Shown: positions 21,454 to 34,182 of the stretch, piece by piece
Numbering within the stretch: position 1 is the stretch's first letter
Layout: each line of letters opens with the position of its first letter
Assembly (NCBI GenBank): GCA_023313575.1
Contig: JAJTTP010000021.1
Span: 620,001 to 684,000, forward strand
Reading direction: 5' to 3'
Length of the DNA: 64,000 nucleotides
Source of the DNA: Eutypella sp. D-1
Taxonomy: Eukaryota > Ascomycota > Sordariomycetes > Xylariales > Diatrypaceae
Translations under genes and position numbers: made by a program
Notes under the pieces: model-generated
What the model saw: the letters and a program-made list of their open reading frames with translations, nothing else
What the model was told of the DNA's origin: nothing
The model's database searches: none

Positions 21454-24400
21454 TATGCTGGTATGGTGGTTTATCGCATAGTTTGGTGATCCGACAGTAA
21501 GCGAGGGTGGTGGCGTGGTAAGGCATCATGCTGAGTGAGCGGTTCCGTGTGAATAAGCTCGTAAATACGAAGTATAACTACATGAGAAGTACAAGTGTGG
21601 CTTTGTTTTTGCCTCTTCGTCACGCCGTTTCACTTGGCGTACGTACATACGTGGTTTGATATTGTCCATGAAGAGGAATGACAGTTTCTAACAGCTGGAT
21701 AATTGTGGCTATACAGCTATACTACGGATACATTTGTTTTCACACTATGTAATGAGCGGTCATTGTCTATGCGCTGTCATGAATTCATACCGTCGAAGCC
21801 CGGACCAACTTAGGTTCTCAGTTTACAAGCTTATCTTCGTTATCTCTGGGCAATCGTTCATGAGAAACGACGGATTGACCACCCGGCCATCGCTGTCCCA
21901 AGCATTCCCAGGCCCCGCTGATCTAACTGTCTTGACTGTACGCTATCCTCGAACGGATCCGTCTGGTCGCACTCAGCCCCGGCTGCTCTTGGCCCCAAGA
22001 CGCCAAGTCCCCAGGCCCTGGAGCGGCTGCTGACGGTCGAAGCGACGCGGGCGCCGATCTCCGACACCGCCGCTCCGCCTCCGTCTGTCGGAAGGCCGTT
22101 CTTATTTTGGCAGAATGTAACCTTATACTTCGCGAGTTGATTCGTCCGTGGTGAGCCTCCCCGCGGCTACCCCCTCTTTAGTGATTCATGATATCTGATT
22201 TATGATTGGCATTCTGATTTCATCGTCGTGTGACCTCTTCTACTGCAGGTATCTTGTGTGCCAGCTATCCTATACGTATGCACTGTTTCGATTGCTTGTT
22301 GCGTAGGAGGAACGGGCAAGGATCGGATGTATGTCAACTCTCAGATAACTTTACCGACGTATCTGGGTATCTCTGTATTCAGTAAACTGTTCCTCTAATC
22401 GACTAAAAGCCGTTCTTGTCTTGGGGATAATTCTATAAACGTCAGGTCCGCTGGTCCGACCCTGAAACGTCCCTATATCTCCCGATAGTCATTCTTGGCC
22501 TCTATCTCTCCTCATTCCAAGCCTTGCTTGGATTTGTAGATAACACAGTAGCCTGGTCTTGGCCCAGTTGCCCAGAGCCGCGATGTGAAGTAATCGTCAA
22601 GAAAGACAAGAAAGACCAATTTCCCCCGCCTCTCCCCCATGCTTCCCCCGCATCCGGGGTTTTAACGGTGCGAGGGGGGGCTGCAAGGTAACTCATCCCA
22701 CGATTGGGTTTACCTTATAGGCAAGACAGGGCAGGCATCGCTACTACGTATCACACGTGGACCTATCTCAAAGTGCAACTACCGGATAAGACATGTGGCC
22801 CCCTCGTTTCTAGGCACGCACTCTCTGGTAATTGGGCGAGGGGACCGGGGATTGTTCCCAGTGTGAGCCCCCAGAACGAAGCAAGGTGAAGCCAGAAAAG
22901 GTCTAGATAGTATCGTTCCACTCTCATCACAGCCGGGGCGACCAATTATACGCAGCCCGGTCACGCCCCATTCGGCGCTTGCTGCAGCTTGCCCGTCGTC
23001 GTCCTTTTTGCCCGCTGTCCGTGGCCCACGATCCGCGGGTCCAGGTGACTCTCTGTATGTCTTGTACGGAACGTAGATAAGTATGTATGCGAGTATCCAT
23101 CATGCGCCTTAGTTACAGAGTTGCGTGCATGCATGCAGCCATCCCCGAAAAGCAAAGAGGGTGAGAACATCAAATCTAAAAGCACTGTGTAATAGTATAG
23201 TCGCAAGGGAGGTAAAAATCAAGATTGTCGAATAATCCCCGTTATATATATGTATGCCTGTCAGAATTTCCTCGCGGAAACGACTGAGCAAGCAACCAAC
23301 CTCATTAATATCTTTAGATCGAGATTCTTCTATCGACTACAATGTACCGGCCCCGTTAAACGAAAGGTGGGTCGTTACCGGTAAAACCCAGGTGGTAGAC
23401 CGGGGACGGAGTTTCTAAAGATGCCACTTCTCGGCGCCGTCTGCGCCTTCTGGTTCGGAGTTACTGTACAATAAACTTGGAAGTCGTAGGAGGAGAGGGT
23501 CGGGCTCGCCTGCTTTTTTAGGGAAAGACGAACTGCGGTAGACGAGAGCACGCCATACATACCTAAGTACATACATGTATGTCAGTTGAACCACTTAAAG
23601 CAGGAGGTAGACCCACTATGGAATGGAGGACGGGCCCTTACCTGGGCATTCTGGTATTAGTCCGGTCTTCTTCCTCAACAACTAGTAGTTGATAGCAACA
23701 GCCACTACAAACAGCATTCCATTCCATGCTGGATGAGATATCTAGGCAGCTCCAGTTTGACTTATAATCAGGTAAAGAAAACCAACAAACAACTCTTAGA
23801 AGCCTGGAAGCACGGATTCCCTGGTTTAGTTGAACGATCGACATATATAGTTAGGTAGCCTACCAAGTATAATTCAGTCCTATCAAGTATCCATACTTCA
23901 ATTCTTCGTCATATGCGGCACGATTTCGTGTCCTCTTTATGTTATAGGAAAGTCAGTTGAGATTCGGAGTTCTTGGGGTTCTTAGGGGATCTTGGTGTCC
24001 TTGGTGCTCTTGGGTACTCTTGGTGTTCTCAGGATTCTGGGATTTCCAGTCTAGGGCGTCTTGGAAGTTAGGAAAGTCTCTGGACCGCCTCATTTCCGTT
24101 AGTCCACTCGACTTGGCAAACAGGCCCCCCGACCAGTCATCTTCCTTCCCCTTCCTTATCCTCTGTACTATCTCAGTCTATTTGGTTAGACCGTCTTATG
24201 TACCTATCTTGTATCTGTGAGTCGGATATTGTTATGACGACGCCGGAAACCCACCGCCAAACACCATCCCGCCAATGCTGAGACTACCTTGCTTCTGTCC
24301 GCCGGGACGTGCTTGCGTGCGAGCCCTTGGCGCAACATTGGCGACGGTGGCACTTATACTGTGCAGCCTCACATGATGGAGGGAGGCGGGGACGGTGATA

Positions 24401-24596
24401 GTCATGGGCAGGATGGTATAAGTGGTATAAGTATATCTACCTCTTTTTCGTACCCTCTCCCTTTTTTTAATTCCCCCCACGATCTTGATATCGGTTTTTC
24501 CCGTTCTCCCCCCCATCTTTCCAGAAGAAGTTCTATTTCAAGTTCCTCTTTTGGATTATCCACAGCCACCAGCCCTACTGCTGACGCATCACGTGA
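21454..24596. other. Intergenic, 3.1 kb
   Basis: Contains no recognisable gene. The left part is plain non-coding sequence. From about 23 kb the texture changes: TACCTA-type words, CATGCATGCATG-like repeats and pyrimidine tracts appear. A degenerate CTTGGTGT-type tandem repeat lies at 23967-24040. The last ~200 bp, with a pyrimidine-rich leader, are probably the P-type ATPase promoter. Confidence 0.5.
23967..24040 (+). repeat. Degenerate TTCTTGGGG/CTTGGTGT tandem repeat
   Basis: About seven imperfect units of 9-11 bp built on CTTGG(T/G) follow each other. This is a small degenerate minisatellite 0.55 kb upstream of the ATPase ATG. Confidence 0.5.
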
Positions 24597-27500
24597 ATGG
24601 GTATAGAGACTACTGTTGTTGTCGAGGAGTCGACTGAACCTCCTATATGTGGTTTAACAAATGCCACACGAAACGACTCTCCTGGATTAAAAAACCAGGA
24701 TTTATCAAAATCCACGACCACAACTGCCACCCCTGCGCTATCGTCTGATGCGCCCAAGGTCTCTACGAATGAGAAGATAATCATCCAACCCGCTACGTCC
24801 GACGCCGACGCTCAACAGAATAGGGGTCCCGTAGCTACTGAGCCCCACACTGTACCTGTCAGCCAGCTTGAGGAACACCTCGAGACAAGTCTTCAACATG
24901 GCCTCTCCAGCGATGAAGCTACTCGTCGCTTGGGGCAAGATGGGCCAAACAAAGTTGAGGGAGCTAAAGGGCTATCCTTGTGGAAGATTCTCGTAAGGCA
25001 GGTGTCAAACGCGTTGACAGCCGTCCTCTTCATCGTCATGGCCCTTTCGTTTGCCATCGGCGATTACATTGAGGGCGGCGTCATCGCCGCTGTCATCCTG
25101 CTAAACATTGTTGTTGGGTATGTCGTAGCCTTCCTAGTCAATGCATGTGCAACCACCGAAGAAGTGGTTCCGTACCACCGGAGTTAGATGCATGCTTTCA
25201 TTGGTAAAGCCCCGTGAAACTAACATCGCCGCCTCAGTCTCGTCCAAGATTACCGTGCTGAACAGACTATCCAGTCTCTATTCGCACTGTCCGCTCCGAC
25301 ATGCAAGGTCATCCGCTCTGGACAGGTCGATACGATCAAGGCTGAGAACCTCGTCAGAGGCGACGTCGTTATGCTCAACGTCGGTGACATCGTCCCGGCT
25401 GATCTCCGTCTCTGCGATGGATTGAACCTGTCAACCGATGAGGCCTTACTCACCGGCGAATCGCTCCCCATCAGCAAGCATGCTGACGTGATCCTGGACA
25501 AGGCCGACGTTCCTCTAGGCGACCGCATCAACATGTTGTATTCCGCCAGCACCGTAACGCGCGGTCGAGGGACCGGTATCGTTGTTGCTACAGCTATGAA
25601 CACCGAGGTCGGCAAGATTGCCGAGATGCTTCGGTCGAGCCCCGCTGTTAATAGCAACGAATCTACGGCCAAGAGGATTCTGAACCGTGTCAAGGCTACC
25701 GTCCGCAGCATCCTCGGTCTGGAGGGTACCCCCCTACAGGTGAAGCTGAGCAAGTTCGCCCTGCTCCTTTTCGCGTTTGCAATTCTCCTCGCTATCATTG
25801 TCTTTTCGGCTGCCAAGTGGAATGTCTCCGACGATGTCCTTATCTACGGCATCTGTGTCGGTGTTGCCGTCATTCCCGAATCGCTTATTGCCGTCCTTAC
25901 CATCTCTATGGCAGTTGGAACGAAGGCGATGGCTAAGGGAAACGTCATCGTGCGAAAGCTGTCTGCCCTGGAAGCCGTCGGCGGAGTAACTAATATTTGC
26001 TCCGACAAGACCGGCACCCTAACCCAGGGAAAGATGATTACCCGAAAGGTATGGCTTCGAGACGGCGCGACAGCGACCGTCGACGCATGCACTCATCCTT
26101 TCGACCCGTCCAGCGGTACTGTTACTTGGGATGGCGAAAACCAGGAAGCGAGCGAAAAGGCCGTCTCCCGCCTACCCCAGAGTGCCAAGAGATTCGTTCA
26201 ATGTCTGTCGCTTTGCAATAATGCCACCGTCACGGAGGGCAAGTTGAGCTCCGGTGATGACACCGCCGACACATCGACAATCTCTACTGCGGAGGTCGCT
26301 AGGTGGACCGCCGTGGGCGAGCCCACCGAGATCGCGCTCCACGTCTTCGCCATGCGCTTCGGCATGAGCAAATCCGTCGTCACCCAAGCCAGCAACGTCC
26401 AAATTCTTGCAGAACATCCCTTTGACTCATCGTGCAAGCGCATGACCGTTGTCTATTCAACGCCCGGTTCTAAAACAGCCGACGTGTACACCAAGGGTGC
26501 CCTTGAGGTTCTCCTGCCGCTTCTAGATGCTACCGAGGATGTCAAGGCCGAGTTCGTTGCTCGCGCCGAGGCGCTGGCCGCTGAGGGCCTCCGTGTCCTT
26601 TGCATCGCTCATAAGACCGTCGAGGCCACAGAGTCCCTAAAGGAGTCCCGTGAGTCCGCCGAGTGCGGACTTACGCCCCTGGGTCTTGCGGGTCTGTATG
26701 ACCCGCCGCGCCTTGAGACTGCCGATGCCGTCCGGAAGTGCAAAATAGCTGGGATCTCGGTGCACATGCTCACGGGCGACCATATCAAAACAGCGACAGC
26801 GATTGCGCACGAGGTCGGGATCCTAGGGTCTGAACTTACGTCATCAGAGGCCCAGACGGCCATCATGCCGGCCGCCGCGTTCGACGTGCTCACAGATGCG
26901 CAGATCGACGCGATGGATCGCCTGCCGCTTGTGCTGGCGCGCTGTAGTCCGTCGACCAAGGTGCGCATGGTTGAGGCCATGCACCGCCGCGGCGGGTTCT
27001 GCGTCATGACTGGCGATGGTGTCAACGACTCGCCCGCTCTGAAGAAGTCTGATGTCGGTATTGCGATGGGTCTCAACGGCAGCGACGTGGCCAAGGAGGC
27101 CGCGGATATGGTGTTGACGGACGATAATTTCGCCTCCATCGTCACCGCCGTCGAAGAGGGCCGCCGCCTATTCGATAACATTCAAAAGGTAATACCCCTT
27201 TACTACTATCGCGAGATAATCCACCCCTTTTTCTTTTCATTATATCTAATATTGGAAAGATCACGTGGCTAACTTAATCCTCTTCCCGGTTCGCACAATA
27301 GTTCCTTCTCCATCTACTAGTATCCAATATTGCGCAGGTGATCCTGCTGCTGATCGGCCTCGCATTCAAGGACGAGAGCGGCAAGTCGGTATTCCCGCTG
27401 TCGCCCATCGAGATCCTGTGGGCCAACCTGATTACGTCGTCGTTCCTGGCGCTGGGACTGGGGCTCGAGGAGGCGCAACCGGACATCATGCTGCGGCCGC

Positions 27501-28066
27501 CGCACGATCTGCGGGTGGGCGTGTTCACGCGCGAAATCATCATTGACAAGATGGCCTACGGGTTCTTCATGGGCTCGCTCTGTATCGCCGCCTTCACCTC
27601 GGTCGTCTACAGCGAGCCCGCCGGACCGCTCCGCCTTGGCCACGAGTGCAACGACGACTTCAACAACACCTGCGCCGTCGTGTACCGCGCGCGTGCCACC
27701 ACGTACGCCACGCTCAGCTTCCTGCTCCTGGTCACCGCCTGGGAGGTCAAGCACTTCACGCGCTCGCTGTTCAACATGTACCCTGAGCTGTGGCGCGGGG
27801 GCCCGCTCTCCGTCGCCCGCACCGTCTGGCACAACCGGTTCCTCTTCTTCGCCGTCGTTGCCGGCTTCCTCGTCACCTTTCCCGTTGTCTACCTCCCCAA
27901 GGTCGACACCATTGTCTTCAAGCACGATGCCATCACTTGGGAGTGGGGCGTCGTCGCTGCCTGCGTCGTCGTATACGTCGCCCTCGTCGAGACCTGGAAG
28001 GCAGGCAAGCGCCGCTTCGGCTCCCGCGCCGTCGTCTACGGTGTCCCCGCCCCCGCGCAGGTCTGA
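24597..28066 (+). CDS. ENA-type (P-IID) cation-exporting P-type ATPase
   Basis: Exons 24597-25117, 25238-27188 and 27302-28066 give 1078 aa, the usual size for this family. The first join reads NIVVGLVQDYRAEQ, the second DNIQKFLLHLLVSNIAQ. P-type motifs are complete: TGES in the actuator domain, CSDKTGTLTQGKM with phosphorylated Asp near residue 430, and GDGVNDSPALKKSDVGIAMG in the P domain. The helix-4 segment VAVIPESLIAVLTISMAVGT and overall length point to the fungal Na+/K+-efflux ENA group rather than Ca2+ or H+ pumps. These pumps sit in the plasma or endomembranes and give tolerance to Na+, K+ and high pH. The N-terminus carries a Ser/Thr-rich extension of about 80 residues before the cation ATPase N-terminal domain. 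Ion specificity is inferred from family only. Confidence 0.9.
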
Positions 28067-29993
28067 TCCTGGTCGGGTCCGTGCCTTCCCTTCTCTTCCT
28101 CTTTCCTCTCTGAAATGGAAAGAAGCAAAGGGAGCAAGGCTACGACAACCTAGACTCAAATTTGCAGGTTGACAACTCTGATACGGCAATACGCATAGTA
28201 TCAGCTATTTTCTCTTTCTAGAATCAACCGACTACGCGTCGTCGCCCATTTCAAACAGAATGTCGCATCGCGCTGGTAACGGATTGGTTTCATCCCGGTT
28301 TTTCAAGTCCCTGGTGTTGAGGAGGATTCATGCAAGCCACACTCATTACAAATCAAAAATAACAGAAAAGAGGGAAGCCAAAACTGGAGGCCAGAGCTCA
28401 GCCCCTCGCCCAGTCTTTACCCCAGGATACTGCGTCTCGATTTGATTAATTATACAAAAACACAAAAAACCAACTTATAGCCGCTCATTCCCGTCATCAC
28501 CGGTAATCCAAATATGTAGGCAGTTTTGTCTGACTACCAGATACCGAAGGGGGGAAAAAAAGTAGATATCACAATAGTATCAGAATAGCATAGCTAGGTC
28601 GTTATCTATATCGAATATCAAACTACCCAAAAAGCATCTACGGCAGCCTTCGCACAACACTTCTTGTATATTCACAACCCCTTATGACTGACTGTGGCAT
28701 GCTTCAGACGCAGCTTGGATGTTAGCTTTACGTATGACTGGCTGGAACTGGTAATTATCTTACCCTCGCCGCTGCCACGAAGTGGTCCTAGCCGATCCAG
28801 GCTGAGAAGAGGTATGCCTGGATAGATTTGAAGGCGCCAGCTCATACATTAACCCGGACTATTTCAGCTTCTACCACTTCATTGATCCCTCTCTGTCCCT
28901 GTCCTGCCCTTCTACCCCGGCGGCTCGGACCGATCCCGTCCCGGTTTTCGGGCGTAGGGATACTCGAGGCTATCTAATCTGGTGGTGCAATAGCAGTGTC
29001 TCGCAATCAGTCTTACGTATGTACCCTGACACTTGCTACCGCTTTGCTTTGTCTTTTCACGAGAATTTTATGCTGCCTAGGTAGTATACGTAGCCGCAAA
29101 CACCGGATCTGGTGGTGGTATGTCTACCTACACCTAGGCAAAGACAAATTAATCAACAGTATCTGAGGCCACTTCTTGCTTGCTCAAGTTTGCATAACTA
29201 TATCCATTCAACCTTTCGGCTAATGCTGATGGGGGTTAGGAATAGGGGGTGGTGAGTTTGGCAGTTGCTCGTTGGACGGGACCCCTTTTAAGTACTTAAC
29301 CACTTTTGGTAACACTCCGGAGCACGCATTCTATTATGTAGATAGACATACTCCCTGTTGGTCTTATGCGCCGATGCTTTGAACACATGCGCCTTGTTAC
29401 GAATAGGGGTAGGTAGCAGTATTGACCCGCCTACATCTTGGACCTTCACACACACACGTCTTGTTAACCCCAACCCCATGTTACAACTAAGGGCCAAGGC
29501 TGCTTTTCTAGGAGTCTGCGTAGTACCATGTTGGATAACTCTGATTTCATGCATGTAAGTAGACAGGCACTTTTCTCCCTCCTGATGATACATGCTGGAT
29601 AAAGGGCCTACTGACAAGACTATTCTTGGGAACTCTCGCACGGGGGAAAGGAAAAGAAGAAGAAGAAAAGAAAAGAAAAAGTGGATTGAAGTGTAACCCG
29701 GCTAGAAGAAGAAAAAAAAAGAAACCAGTAGGCAAGTTAAACAAACGCTCGTGGGAAAGTTGGGTATGTTCAGATTCTCTATCAACGTGACTAAAAAGAA
29801 CTCAGCTAACTTATGTACTTTGGCGCGCGCTACGTAATCATCAAAATCGGGTGACTCTGCCTCCTACCTCCCGGTCTCCTCCGTGGTATAGTCTATGATG
29901 AATATATTTCCCTTCTTTTCAACCACCCCCTCCCCCCCCCCCCCCTTTCACCAACACACACCAGCCAAACGAGACCGGCATAGTTTTCCGCTC
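28067..29993. other. Convergent intergenic region, ATPase / SAM50
   Basis: A 1.9-kb region between two 3' ends. It has short frames without features, a purine-rich stretch around 29640-29720 and a run of 14 C at 29932-29945 just beyond the SAM50 stop. No RNA gene seen. Confidence 0.5.
29932..29945. repeat. C14 homopolymer
   Basis: Fourteen consecutive C on the plus strand, 49 bp downstream of the SAM50 stop codon (minus-strand gene). Length is likely variable between strains and error-prone in sequencing. Confidence 0.8.
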
Positions 29994-31939
29994 TTAGAGG
30001 AAGTTAATGCCGACGCCGACCTGGAGGCCCTTGCGGCCCTCCTCGCCGCGGCGGAGGATGAGGGGTAGACTGAAGTTGAGCTCGAACCGGGCGACGGGGT
30101 GGGCGTAGACGAGGCCAACGCCGGCGGCGATGCTTGGGGGCCCGTCGCCGCTGACGTCCCGGGCCGCCGACACAATGCCATCCCAGACCGCCGCGGCGCC
30201 GAGCGGCTTCCGGCCCGCCACGTCGCTGTCCTGCTGTTGCTCCTTGCTCCTTCTCCTGGCCGACTTCCCTGACGGGTCCTTCATGGCGACGAGTCGGCCG
30301 CCGTTGGCGAAGAATTGCAGGCGGAACGGCGACTCCGGACCGACCCTCGGTAGAGGGAGCAAGAGATTCACGCTACCGGCAGCGAAGACGTCGCCACCCA
30401 CGCTATCGGCGCCGTCGCGGGGGCCGATGCCGCCGAGCGTGAAGCCGCGCACATCGGTCGGACCCCCGAGGGTAAAGCGGTCGTTAAGCCGACTCGGCGA
30501 CACGCCGCTGAGTCCGTAGGATAGGGGCAGCGGGTACAGGAGACCGGCGCGCAGGCCGGCGCCGAAGGAGACGCCCGACGGGCCGCGGATCCCTGGGATC
30601 GGGATCGGCAGGGCACCGGCGACTTCGACCTCGCTCTTGGAGTGCCCGACGTCGCCGCCGAGAGGGCCCCAACCGGCCAGCTCTGTGCTCGTCTTGAGGA
30701 GGTACCCGCTTTGCGGCAGCATGGGGTTGTCTCTCCGATCGCGCACGAACAGGTAGGAGAGAGCGCTCTTGACGGAGTTGCCGGCGTCGCCGCGCACGGT
30801 GGGGCTCGCGGTGGGGGCGAGGCCGGTCACCTGTCTCCAGGCGCCGGTGTAGCCGAACTGAAACCGGTCGCCGGCGGCGCTCGCCCAGTGCAGCTTCAGG
30901 CCGCCACCCTTGAGGACCTCCTCGTGGCTCGCCCAGGGCTTCTGCGTGCTGCTGGCCAGGCCGTCGACGCTGAGCCGCACGTTGGGGTTGCTCAGGAGCG
31001 GCGTGGCGAACTCGGCGCTGTAGGCAGACCGCGTCCTCGTGCCGGCTGAGGCGTTGAGCGATAGCGTCTCCGCGCCCCCGAATATGTTCCGCCATAGCAT
31101 AGAGCCGTAAGCGGAGCCCTCGGTGTTTCCTAGGTCGGTACCGGTCTTTAGTAGCAGGCGAGACTTTTCTCTTACCCGTAAGGAGATGTCGAAATCTGTG
31201 GGCGTCGAAGAAGCATCGAGAGGAGACGGGCGCGAGAGGTGGAAGAGGATATCGGGCTGGAATATGTCTTGGGAGAAAGAGGGGGGGGGGGAGGAAGAAG
31301 GTCGTGTTAGCGAGTTATGTGCGATGGAGGAGGGTGCCATTTCTTTCTTTCTTTTTCTCATCTTACCGAATTTTTGTAGCTTCTCCACGGCTCCACCCAC
31401 CTCTTGAAGCATGTCGGCCAGGGTGTAGCCTTCATGATGACTGTTCTGTATTAAGCGCTCGAAAAGGGGGTTGAGGAATGATCTCCGGGTGTGCTTTGCG
31501 CCGTGAACCTCGACGGAGGAGAGAGTAACTGGAAGGGTTTGGTTCGAAGAGAGCTGTTTGATGTATTGTCAACTAACTATCCAGTAACTACCTGGTGAAA
31601 TATCCGGCACCGAATAGGACAAAAATTAATAAAAAAAAGACGATGGTAAGTAATGAATATAAACATACCAAGTCAACCATGCGCTGCTGGGAGGTGGCTT
31701 CCTCGGCAGCCGCCCTCTCTGCGGCGACCTTCTGCTCTATAGAGGCAGATTCCCGCTTAAGGAGATCTTCGAAGGCCTAATCATGTTCACGAAAATGCGA
31801 TTGCGGATTTTTATATTAGCTTGCTGATATGTCGTCACATGGGCACGTGAGATCGCGGGCTTGTTTGTAGTGCGGATTTTTTACAAGCAAAGAAGACAAG
31901 ACTCACATCGTGACCTCCGGATGTGTTGTTGAAGGCCAT
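29994..31939 (-). CDS. SAM50: SAM50/TOB55, mitochondrial outer-membrane beta-barrel assembly protein
   Basis: Four exons: 31939-31907, 31776-31669, 31553-31367 and 31267-29994, giving 533 aa. Exons 1-3 encode the soluble N-terminus, including VEVHGAKHTRRSFLNPLF and GYTLADMLQEV of the POTRA-like domain. The last join gives KLQKFDIFQPDILFHL. The Omp85-type barrel follows, with EKSRLLLKTGTDLGNTEGSAYGS-type sequence (residues ~140-165) and the LGGPTDVRGF motif that reads the beta-signal partner loop. The protein ends on an aromatic/hydrophobic strand (VGVGINFL). SAM50 inserts barrel precursors (Tom40, porin) into the outer membrane. A basic, Gln-rich insertion (SARRRSKEQQQ) sits in a late loop of the barrel. 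The gene is divergent from UBC6, 1.25 kb apart. Confidence 0.93.
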
Positions 31940-33185
31940 AGTAGACCACAATTCCGGAGTGCTTCGCTGCTTCCACTTTTACCCTCAATTCTTTCTGGCT
32001 TGACACTTTTTGGCAGCGTAGATTTGAGAAAAAACCAAATCCCTCTCCTCTGTCATTCTCCCCGCCAATCCGGAGGGGAAAAAAATCATGAGGCAGAGAA
32101 GCTGGGCAGTCGGGCGGGCGCTCGATCGGCATCGGTAGGGACCGGCATGGCAAGGAAGCTAGGGTGGGGGAGTTTTGGGGGGGTTTTTTGCAATTTAGGG
32201 GGGGTAAGGCGGGTTTAAAATATGGGGAATAGGTGGGGTCATGGATCTTTGTGTGACAGTCAGATAGTCCCGTTTCATACCTTATGTACGGAGTACCTAA
32301 CTAGCGGTTACTTCATACTTCATACATGTGGCGGAGAGCTGTGGCTATATTTACTCTAACTACTAGGTACTGTAATATCCATAAGGTAACTATCAACCCG
32401 TTTGTAGTACATGACAGGTTCTCTATAAGTTATTCCAAGAATCCCGTCTATAGAGTCCGGGTATATCTTCAACGTTGGCACGTGAAATGCGTTACGAGTC
32501 AAGAAAAGACCGGGGATAAAATCTCAGTCTCACATACTATGCATGTACACTCTACCTCATTTAGTGAATTAGCTGCATAGCATCTAAGGTACCTTAGACA
32601 GTAATTAAGCTTTCCCACCTAAGGCTGGAAGTACAGTACTTATCATTTCTAAGCATCCTCTCCGGGCCCTGGCTCCTGAGTGGGAGAGTGTAGATACATA
32701 CCTACTAAGTAAGTACATATAGACCCTGACCCTGGAAGGTTTTAATGTTAGCTCAGCCCCAGTAGTGAGGTCCGCCAATCCAGCCTTAACTTTTAGGTCA
32801 ACCCGTTTGCCTGTCCCCTTCAGTCTATATCCATAATTACATGAGCATGCACTCATCATCATTCATTCTCACTTTCCATCATCACCACCATCCTCATCCC
32901 CCATCTCATGTCACCATCCACCGTCCATTTTAATCTCGTGGTCTTTCTTTGACACTTTTCTTTTTCATTCGGGTCCTTTTTTAGTGCTCTGCTCTCTACT
33001 CCCTCTTTTAATAACAGGCCTGCTTAGTTACATACCTAAGTACCTACTTTATTCTCAACACTCACTTCTAATCCGGTCCTGATCTGCCTGTCTGTTTGCC
33101 TACTTACCATCGTCATCATCAACGTGACAGATCGTCTCTCAGCCCACAAACACAAACAAGAAACATAAAAGTCATAACCATAACC
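31940..33185. other. Divergent promoter region, SAM50 / UBC6
   Basis: A 1.25-kb region between two divergent housekeeping genes. On the SAM50 side there are four G runs at 32166-32170, 32177-32183, 32198-32204 and 32211-32213. On the UBC6 side the sequence is CT-rich with TACCTA words and ends in a CATAACCATGG start context. No coding potential seen. Confidence 0.55.
32166..32213 (+). other. G-rich runs, possible G-quadruplex
   Basis: Runs of 5, 7, 7 and 3 G with loops of 6, 14 and 6 bases, about 230 bp upstream of the SAM50 start and on the non-template-opposite strand. The long middle loop makes quadruplex formation less certain than at 12249. Confidence 0.4.
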
Positions 33186-34182
33186 ATGGCCAGTAAAGCG
33201 GCCCATAAGCGTGTATGCATTTCATCCCCACATTACTCACCCAAAAATGATCTATTGATCATTATTCTTGGTCTTCATGCTAATGCATCTTGTCTTCTGT
33301 CTCTTGTCTAGTTGACGCGCGAGTACAAAACCATCTCGGAGAACCCGCCCCCTTATATCACAGCCCACCCGTCCGACTCTAACATCCTCGAGTACGTCCC
33401 GCCCCGTCCCGTCCAACACAATCGTGCCACTCCTTTGTTCCTTTTCTTTTTTACAACACTCCTCCATGCTGACTGACTGGCTGTCTGACTGTGTGACTAC
33501 CTACAGGTGGCACTATATTATTACCGGTCCCGAGGATACCCCTTATCATGGCGGCCAATACTGGGGGACTCTGATCTTCCCATCCAATTACCCCTTTGCG
33601 CCGCCCGCCATCCGAATGCACACGCCCTCCGGTCGCTTCCAGCCGTCGACCAGGCTGTGTCTCTCCATCTCCGACTTTCACCCGCGCTCCTTCAATCCCG
33701 CCTGGGAGGTCTCTACCATCCTGATCGGCCTGCTCTCCTTCATGACCTCCGAGGAGATGACCACCGGTTCCGTATCCAGTACCGAGGCCGAGCGGAAATA
33801 CCTAGCGTCCAAGACGCGCTGGTGGAACTCCACCGGCGGCGGCTCCCACGCCAAAAACCCCGCGCAGAAGGGCAACGTCAAGGCCGGCGACGGCGGCGCC
33901 AAATTCCGGGCAGAGTGGCCCGACGTGGACAAAGAGAACTGGGAGTGGATGACCAAGCATAAAATCGACACGGCCACCGGGAATAAGATTGGCGGCACGT
34001 CGTGTGGTCCGCAGTTGGGCATTCCTGGTGGGAGCGGCCACCAGACACAAGCCGTCGTCGACGCAGTCGTCCAGCAGCGAGATGCCGGCACGGGCTGGCT
34101 GAGTCAAAACCGCCTATTACTCGTCGGCGGCGTCGTTTTCGTTTACATGCTCATAGCACGAATTTTATCCGAAAGCGATTGA
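33186..34182 (+). CDS. UBC6: Ubiquitin-conjugating enzyme E2, ER-anchored UBC6 type
   Basis: Exons 33186-33212, 33312-33391 and 33507-34182 give 260 aa. The joins read AAHKRLTREYKTISENPPPYI and [21 protein letters not shown]-type sequence. The UBC fold covers residues ~8-160. The catalytic Cys is Cys87 in STRLCLSISDFHP, the same position as in yeast Ubc6, and the TPYHGG and HPRSFNPAW segments are characteristic of this non-canonical E2. A hydrophobic C-terminal tail (LLLVGGVVFVYMLIARIL) is the tail anchor. UBC6 works with ER ubiquitin ligases of the Doa10 type in ER-associated degradation. Exon 1 codes for only nine residues. The gene is divergent from SAM50 and convergent with the BTB gene. 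Confidence 0.95.

Noticed and set aside
27317..28189. 290-codon minus-strand frame over the ATPase third exon
   Set aside because: Antisense shadow of the ATPase; the plus strand carries the conserved membrane helices.
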